Of a stretch of 9,311 nucleotides of DNA, positions 5,334-9,311 are shown one piece after another. The stretch is from Bacilli bacterium. GTDB lineage: Bacteria > Bacillota_I > Bacilli_A > RF39 > UBA660. The stretch spans positions 1-9,311 of the forward strand of contig JAFZPS010000052.1 in the NCBI GenBank assembly GCA_017550205.1. Direction: 5' to 3'. Below the pieces are notes generated by a model that made no database searches, was not told where the DNA came from, and was given only the letters and a program-made list of their open reading frames with translations. How positions within the stretch are numbered: position 1 is the first letter of the stretch; every line of letters begins with the position of its first letter. Made by a program: the position numbers and the translations under genes.

Positions 5334-6239
5334 ATGAGACCAATGATATTTGGAGCTGGAACAGATTTAGGAGTTCATATAGATGGAGCTCAACTAGGAC
5401 CAATACAATTAATAAATGATTTAAAATCATTTTATACAGGTGAAACAATGCTATTTGAAAGAGATAAAGATATTATAAAAAGTCGTAATCTTTCAGATAG
5501 AAGAAAAAATGAATATGAGATAGAAAAATTCAACTCAGAATTATACAAAAACATGGTAGAAAAAATAAAGGAAGAATACTTCCCTATTATGTTAGGTGGA
5601 GATCATTCAGCAGCTATAGCCTCTATCTTAGCTAGTGCTAAAGTAAATGTAGATATTGGAATAATTTGGATAGATGCTCATACAGATTATAATACCTTTG
5701 AAACAACAATAACGGGTAATATCCATGGACTACCTCTAGCCGCAGTAACAGGATATAAATGTAATGAATTAAGAAGTTATCATAATGGTAAAATAGTTCA
5801 ACCATCAAGAACTGTAATAGTTGGAGCTAGAAGTATAGATGAAAAAGAAAAAGATAATTTAAGATATGCAGGTGTTACAGTATTCTCAACACAAGATATA
5901 AAAGAAAAAGGAATAGAAACTGTAATGAAAGAAGCATTTGAAATAGCTGGTTATAAAACAAAAGGAATACATGTAAGTTATGATTTAGATGTAATTGATC
6001 CTGATATTGCACCTGGTGTATCTATACCAGAATTTGATGGAATAAATGAAGAAGAAGCTATGAAAATAAATGAATATATAATTAATCATATGAAAGATGT
6101 AGTTTCATTCGATTTAGTAGAATTCAATCCCCTAAGAGATGTAAATAGAAAAACAGAACAAATTGCTTTAAATATATTAGCCCAAGTAATTAAAGCTGTT
6201 GAAAAGAAAAAGAAATTTGAAACTAAACAATATTATTAA
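5334..6239 (+). CDS. Arginase/agmatinase (ureohydrolase) family enzyme, probably arginase
   Basis: Binuclear manganese hydrolase, expected to cleave arginine to ornithine and urea. All ligand motifs of the family are present in the 301 residues: GGDHS (88-92, H91), DAHTD (114-118, D114, H116 and D118), SYDLDVIDP (215-223, D217 and D219), plus H131 in NIHGLPLA and E263 in VEFNP, equivalent to the catalytic His and Glu of arginases. DPDIAPGVSIPEFDG (222-236) resembles the Bacillus RocF stretch DPNDAPGVGTP. Length matches arginase. Agmatinase, guanidinobutyrase and formimidoylglutamase share the fold; NIHGLPLA and VEFNP favour arginase, but the PE instead of PV after the APG motif leaves some doubt. 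It is the only rightward gene here and has a good promoter and AGGTGAT ribosome site. It stands alone, with no arginine transport or ornithine genes beside it, so the pathway role (nitrogen supply, polyamine precursor or acid tolerance) cannot be decided. Confidence 0.85.
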   Translation: MRPMIFGAGTDLGVHIDGAQLGPIQLINDLKSFYTGETMLFERDKDIIKSRNLSDRRKNEYEIEKFNSELYKNMVEKIKEEYFPIMLGGDHSAAIASILASAKVNVDIGIIWIDAHTDYNTFETTITGNIHGLPLAAVTGYKCNELRSYHNGKIVQPSRTVIVGARSIDEKEKDNLRYAGVTVFSTQDIKEKGIETVMKEAFEIAGYKTKGIHVSYDLDVIDPDIAPGVSIPEFDGINEEEAMKINEYIINHMKDVVSFDLVEFNPLRDVNRKTEQIALNILAQVIKAVEKKKKFETKQYY

Positions 6240-6242
6240 AAT

Positions 6243-6269
6243 AAAAAAGAACTTAAAAGTTCTTTTTTT
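6243..6269. terminator. Bidirectional terminator between arginase gene and ftsK
   Basis: Perfect 11-bp stem (6243-6253 with 6258-6268) and loop TAAA. Each strand ends in a T-run, so it can end transcripts from both convergent genes. It starts 4 nt after the arginase stop and includes the first bases of the ftsK stop codon (6268-6270). Core pairs GAACT/AGTTC supply the G-C content. Confidence 0.8.
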
Positions 6270-8511
6270 ATTCTTCAGTTTTTTCACTATATTTTACTAA
6301 AACTTCTCTAGGTTTAGAATTACCAGTAGCTGGTCCTATAACACCATTCTCTTCTAATTCATCTATCATAGTAGCAGCTTTATTATAACCAATCTTGAAT
6401 TTTCTTTGTAATAATGATGCACTAGCTTTTCCAGATCTAACTACAAAATCAACTATTTCATTATATAAAGCATCATCACTAGCTTCTTTAGCTTCTCTTG
6501 CTTCACTCTTTTCAGATACTTCTTCTTTCTTTTCTTCTTCAAGATTAGCAAATGTAGAATCATATGCTACTTCTTGTTGACTCTTAACAAAGCTAATAAT
6601 CTTTTCTATTTCATTATCATGTATAAATGAACCTTGAATACGTATTGGTGAATTCATACCTATTGGTAAATATAACATATCACCTTTACCAAGTAATTTC
6701 TCAGCACCTGTTTGATCAAGTATAGTTCTAGAATCAATACCACTACCTACTGCAAAAGATATACGAGAAGGAATATTAGCTTTAATCAAACCAGTAATTA
6801 CTTCTGTAGAAGGTCTTTGTGTAGCAACAATTAAATGAATTCCAGCAGCTCTTGCTTTTTGAGTAATTCTTAAAATAGAATCCTCAACTTCTTTAGCAGC
6901 TACCATCATTAAGTCACTTAACTCATCTATAATAACTACTATATAAGGCATCTTATCCAATTCTTCTCCAGGATGTGTTTTATTATAACGTCTTACATAC
7001 TCATTATAACCTTCAATTTGCTTAGTACCAGTATTAGCAAACATATGATATCTTTTTTCCATTTCAGCAACCATTTTTCTAAGTAAAGTAGATGCTTCTT
7101 TAGGATCAGTTACAACTGGTCTTACTAAATGAGGTACTCCATTATAACAAGATAATTCAACTACTTTAGGATCTACTAAAGCAAGTTTTACTTCATCTGG
7201 TTTAGTTCTCATAAGTATCGCACAAATAATACCATTAACACAAACTGATTTACCACTACCAGTAGTACCAGCAATAAGTAAGTGTGGCATTTTATTAATT
7301 TCACATACCCCAATATCACCCATAATAGATTTACCAAGAGGTACCATTAACTTCTTTTCAAAAGAAGTTTTCATTACTTTACTATCCATTATTTCATAGA
7401 AACTAACTGCATTAGGATTATCATTAGCAAATTCAATTCCTACTGTAGATTTACCTGGAATAGGAGCTTCTATTCTAACATCTTTCTTTGATAAAGATAA
7501 AGCTATTTCTCTACTTAAAGTAGTTATTTTATTAACACGAGTACCACTAGCTATTTCTAATTCATATTGCGAAACAGTAGGTCCTACATGAACCTCTACT
7601 ACCTTAGCAATAACTCCAAAACTCTTTAATACATTTTCTAGTTTAGAAATATTACCTTCAATAGCAGTATTATCTTCACTATTTTTATTTTTAGGTTTAT
7701 TTAATATATCAAGAGGTGGTAACTTATAAGCTGGATTAATTGAATTACTAGTATGTACTTCTTCCACCATAGGTGTAGTAACTTCAGATGTATTACTCTT
7801 CTTTAAGTCTTCAGGACTAATTTCCCTCTTATTATCATCATCATCATTTCCATTACTAATCTTAACTTGTTTATTATTAAATAATTTATTATCCTCTTCT
7901 TTTATCTTACCTTCTACTTTCTCAACTCTTTCTTTAACAGCATCTAATCTATCTCTTATAAAATCAGCTATAGAAAAACCAGTAAACATACAAATACCAA
8001 GTACTATAAATACCCATGTAACTATCTGCATACCAGTATATGAGAATAACTTAGTAAATAGAATTGAGAATACTCCACCAATAATTCCACCACCTACACT
8101 AGCAGAATCACCTATAGTTCCAGTAGCCATCAAACTATTAAATCCCTTAACTAACTCATTCATTGTCTCTTTAAAAATTACACTACTATTAAAATCATTA
8201 ACTTTAACAAATCCCCAATGCATAAGTGTTAAAATACCTATTATAAATAAATAAAATCCTAACATCTTAGTCGAAATAAACTCAGGCCAATCTCTTTTCC
8301 AAAAAGCATATAAACCAATTATAAATGCTAAAATTAAAAATCCCATATATACTGAACCAGATACAAATAATCCAAATGAAGCAATTATTCTACCAACAGG
8401 ACCTAATTTAAATGCACCTATCATAGCTAAAATCACTACTATTAAAGCATATATTTCAACAGAAAGTTCAATTTTACCACTTCTAGATCTTCTTCTCTTT
8501 CTTTTAGCCAT
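6268..8511 (-). CDS. ftsK: DNA translocase FtsK/SpoIIIE
   Basis: Septum-located hexameric motor that pumps double-stranded DNA during division or into the forespore. In the 747-residue product a very basic N-terminus (MAKRKRRRSRSGK) leads into four membrane spans within about 17-182, then a charged linker (about 186-285, including a run of Asp). The motor has an alpha/beta region (about 290-400), Walker A GTTGSGKS (415-422), DPK at 447-449, Walker B VVIIDE (525-530) and ATQRPS. A Glu/Lys-rich linker (about 655-680) precedes the winged-helix gamma domain (about 683-741) with SGKASASLLQRKFKIGYNKAA, which reads polar KOPS/SRS sequences. Length is near B. subtilis SpoIIIE (787). ATG at 8511 is preferred over the in-frame TTG at 8523 because GGTGA lies 5 nt upstream. 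Whether it acts mainly in division or sporulation is open, but sigK nearby implies sporulation is possible. Confidence 0.95.
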   Translation of the reverse strand: MAKRKRRRSRSGKIELSVEIYALIVVILAMIGAFKLGPVGRIIASFGLFVSGSVYMGFLILAFIIGLYAFWKRDWPEFISTKMLGFYLFIIGILTLMHWGFVKVNDFNSSVIFKETMNELVKGFNSLMATGTIGDSASVGGGIIGGVFSILFTKLFSYTGMQIVTWVFIVLGICMFTGFSIADFIRDRLDAVKERVEKVEGKIKEEDNKLFNNKQVKISNGNDDDDNKREISPEDLKKSNTSEVTTPMVEEVHTSNSINPAYKLPPLDILNKPKNKNSEDNTAIEGNISKLENVLKSFGVIAKVVEVHVGPTVSQYELEIASGTRVNKITTLSREIALSLSKKDVRIEAPIPGKSTVGIEFANDNPNAVSFYEIMDSKVMKTSFEKKLMVPLGKSIMGDIGVCEINKMPHLLIAGTTGSGKSVCVNGIICAILMRTKPDEVKLALVDPKVVELSCYNGVPHLVRPVVTDPKEASTLLRKMVAEMEKRYHMFANTGTKQIEGYNEYVRRYNKTHPGEELDKMPYIVVIIDELSDLMMVAAKEVEDSILRITQKARAAGIHLIVATQRPSTEVITGLIKANIPSRISFAVGSGIDSRTILDQTGAEKLLGKGDMLYLPIGMNSPIRIQGSFIHDNEIEKIISFVKSQQEVAYDSTFANLEEEKKEEVSEKSEAREAKEASDDALYNEIVDFVVRSGKASASLLQRKFKIGYNKAATMIDELEENGVIGPATGNSKPREVLVKYSEKTEE

Positions 8512-8529
8512 CAATTTCACCAATCTTTC

Positions 8530-8590
8530 TAGTATTATTATACTACATTTCTTTAATTTACAAGTATATTTAACTGTCTACTTGTCACAA
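8530..8590 (-). promoter_or_regulatory. ftsK upstream region with two candidate promoters and an inverted repeat
   Basis: Candidate 1: minus-strand TATAAT (8537-8542) with TTGTAA (8558-8563), spacer only 15 nt, leader about 19 nt. Candidate 2: TATACT (8563-8568) with TTGTGA (8585-8590), spacer 16 nt. The -10 of candidate 1 lies in an inverted repeat TAGTAT-N4-ATACTA (8530-8545). The -35 of candidate 2 is part of TTGTGACAA, a 9-nt near-palindrome. The gene must have its own promoter, because a strong terminator ends efp upstream. Which element is used cannot be decided. Confidence 0.35.
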
Positions 8591-8636
8591 TTAAACACTA
8601 TTTTTATCTTAATTAGATTATAACAAAAATATAAAC

Positions 8637-8659
8637 AAAAAAAAAGAGCTTAAGCTCTT
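8637..8659 (-). terminator. Intrinsic terminator of efp
   Basis: Minus strand AAGAGC, loop TTAA, GCTCTT, then an unbroken T run (complement of nine A at 8637-8645). The ascending arm is made of the last efp codons, and the stop TAA (8650-8652) is in the loop. Three G-C pairs at the loop end make this the clearest one-way terminator in the window. Confidence 0.8.
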
Positions 8660-9207
8660 GATACATATTTAGAATCTGCAGTAGAAACTATTATAGTTTC
8701 TCCTTCTTCTATAAATAATGGAACTCTTACCATTAAACCAGTTTCACATTCTGCATCTTTAAGTGCATTATTTGAAGTATTTCCTTTAACAGCTGGTTCA
8801 GTATGAGTAACTACTAATTCAACTTTATCTGGTAAATCAATTCCTAAAATTTCGCCTTCATAACTAGTAATATATACTTCTAAGTTTTCTTTTAATAACT
8901 TTGTATTATTACCAATCTTATTAGCTGGAATTTCTAATTGATCATAAGTATCCATATTCATGAAATAATATACATCATTCATGTTATATAAATATTGCAT
9001 TTGTTGTTTTTCAATTCTAGCTGTAGCTACTTTAACACCTGCATTAAAAGTTTGTTCAAAAATAGCTCCAGTTCTTAAATTCTTAAGTTTAGCTTTAACG
9101 ATAGCTGCACCTTTACCAGGTTTAACATGTTGTGTTTCCATTACTACATAAATATTACCTTCATATTCAATAGTAATACCATTCTTTAAATCATTTGTAC
9201 TTATCAT
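8650..9207 (-). CDS. efp: Translation elongation factor P
   Basis: Binds between the P and E sites of stalled ribosomes and helps peptide-bond formation at polyproline stretches. The 185-residue length and three-domain layout are standard: KOW-like domain I (about 2-60), OB-fold domain II (about 66-125) and OB-fold domain III (about 130-185) ending in the signature ETGLMVRVPLFIEEGETIIVST. The loop HVKPGKGAA places Lys32 at the tip, the position modified in B. subtilis with 5-aminopentanol. Lys instead of Arg excludes EarP-type rhamnosylation; no modification enzyme lies in the window. The ATG is preceded by GGAGTGATAAT, a good ribosome site. It is 39 nt downstream of rpmG with that gene's weak terminator between; I saw no convincing separate promoter, so partial readthrough from rpmG is possible. 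Confidence 0.97.
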   Translation of the reverse strand: MISTNDLKNGITIEYEGNIYVVMETQHVKPGKGAAIVKAKLKNLRTGAIFEQTFNAGVKVATARIEKQQMQYLYNMNDVYYFMNMDTYDQLEIPANKIGNNTKLLKENLEVYITSYEGEILGIDLPDKVELVVTHTEPAVKGNTSNNALKDAECETGLMVRVPLFIEEGETIIVSTADSKYVSRA

Positions 9208-9224
9208 ATTATCACTCCTAAATT

Positions 9225-9248
9225 AAAAAATAAGTTAAAACTTATTTT
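9225..9248 (-). terminator. Candidate terminator of rpmG
   Basis: Minus strand AATAAGT (9240-9246), loop TTTA, ACTTATT (9229-9235), then a T run to 9225. It starts directly after the rpmG stop. Only one G-C pair in a 7-9 bp stem, so readthrough into efp is likely. Confidence 0.45.
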
Positions 9249-9311
9249 ATTTCTTTTCCTTATGTACTGTGTGTTTTCTACATCTAGGACAGTATTTATT
9301 CATTTCAAGAC
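9247..9311 (-). CDS. rpmG: Ribosomal protein L33 (bL33), C-terminal part
   Basis: Only the last 20 codons are inside the window; the start lies beyond the right edge. The visible peptide LEMNKYCPRCRKHTVHKEKK is the characteristic end of bL33, a small protein of the large ribosomal subunit next to the E site. CPRC would be the second Cys pair of a zinc-binding (Cys-type) L33. The full protein is normally about 50 residues, so roughly 30 are missing. Stop TAA at 9247-9249, followed at once by a hairpin and T run. The neighbour efp also acts at the ribosome. Confidence 0.9.
   Translation of the reverse strand, partial: LEMNKYCPRCRKHTVHKEKK

Noticed and set aside
6395..6580. Plus-strand frame with SLASLASLAS-type repeat
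   Set aside because: It is the complement of the Glu/Ala/Lys-rich linker of FtsK before the gamma domain; not an independent gene.
8512..8523. TTG start extending FtsK by four residues
   Set aside because: ATG at 8511 has GGTGA 5 nt upstream, while the TTG has only a weak AGAAAGA directly in front.
9208..9246. Separate efp promoter
   Set aside because: Only TTTAAT at 9222-9227 resembles a -10, with no acceptable -35 at 16-18 nt; the space is mostly the rpmG hairpin.
1..9311. CRISPR array, mobile element, tRNA/rRNA or defence system
   Set aside because: No regularly spaced direct repeats, transposase or integrase motifs, terminal repeats, tRNA-like cloverleaf or known defence domain was seen on either strand.

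Overview
The window is very AT-rich. It carries a σK-type mother-cell sporulation sigma factor, a SpoIIIE/FtsK translocase, a Gram-positive style EF-P with lysine at position 32, and a Cys-type ribosomal protein L33. Start sites use Shine-Dalgarno signals of the AGGTGAT / GGAGTGAT type. Together these point to a low-GC Bacillota (Firmicutes) chromosome from an endospore former or a recent descendant of one. I cannot name the lineage from the sequence. There is no phage, insertion sequence, CRISPR array, tRNA or rRNA, and no gene-free stretch above about 130 bases.

Layout from left to right: (1) minus strand, a membrane-anchored Ig-like/NodB polysaccharide deacetylase that runs off the left edge and has its own promoter; (2) minus, sigK; (3) minus, a polysaccharide flippase overlapping (4) a VanZ-like membrane protein; (5) minus, murE; (6) plus, an arginase-family gene transcribed divergently from murE; (7) minus, ftsK/spoIIIE, convergent with the arginase gene and sharing a bidirectional terminator; (8) minus, efp; (9) minus, the 3' end of rpmG at the right edge. 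Transcription is therefore almost all leftward, with a single gene reading right.

Functionally the left two thirds is an envelope and sporulation neighbourhood: peptidoglycan precursor synthesis (murE), lipid-linked glycan export (flippase), a VanZ-family membrane protein, glycan deacetylation and the late mother-cell sigma factor. The right third is core machinery: chromosome translocation, EF-P and L33. These are ordinary families; I found no clearly new multi-gene system.

The most interesting signals are regulatory. Upstream of murE, the arginase gene, sigK and vanZ, a -10-like box sits so that the predicted +1 falls on, or one base from, the first base of the Shine-Dalgarno signal. That would give leaders of only 9-10 nt. 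The sigK upstream region also fits the σE consensus (GAAAATT, 14 nt, CATATAAT), agreeing with known σE control of sigK. Several genes have stop codons built into terminator hairpins, and the deacetylase promoter carries a perfect 24-bp palindrome.
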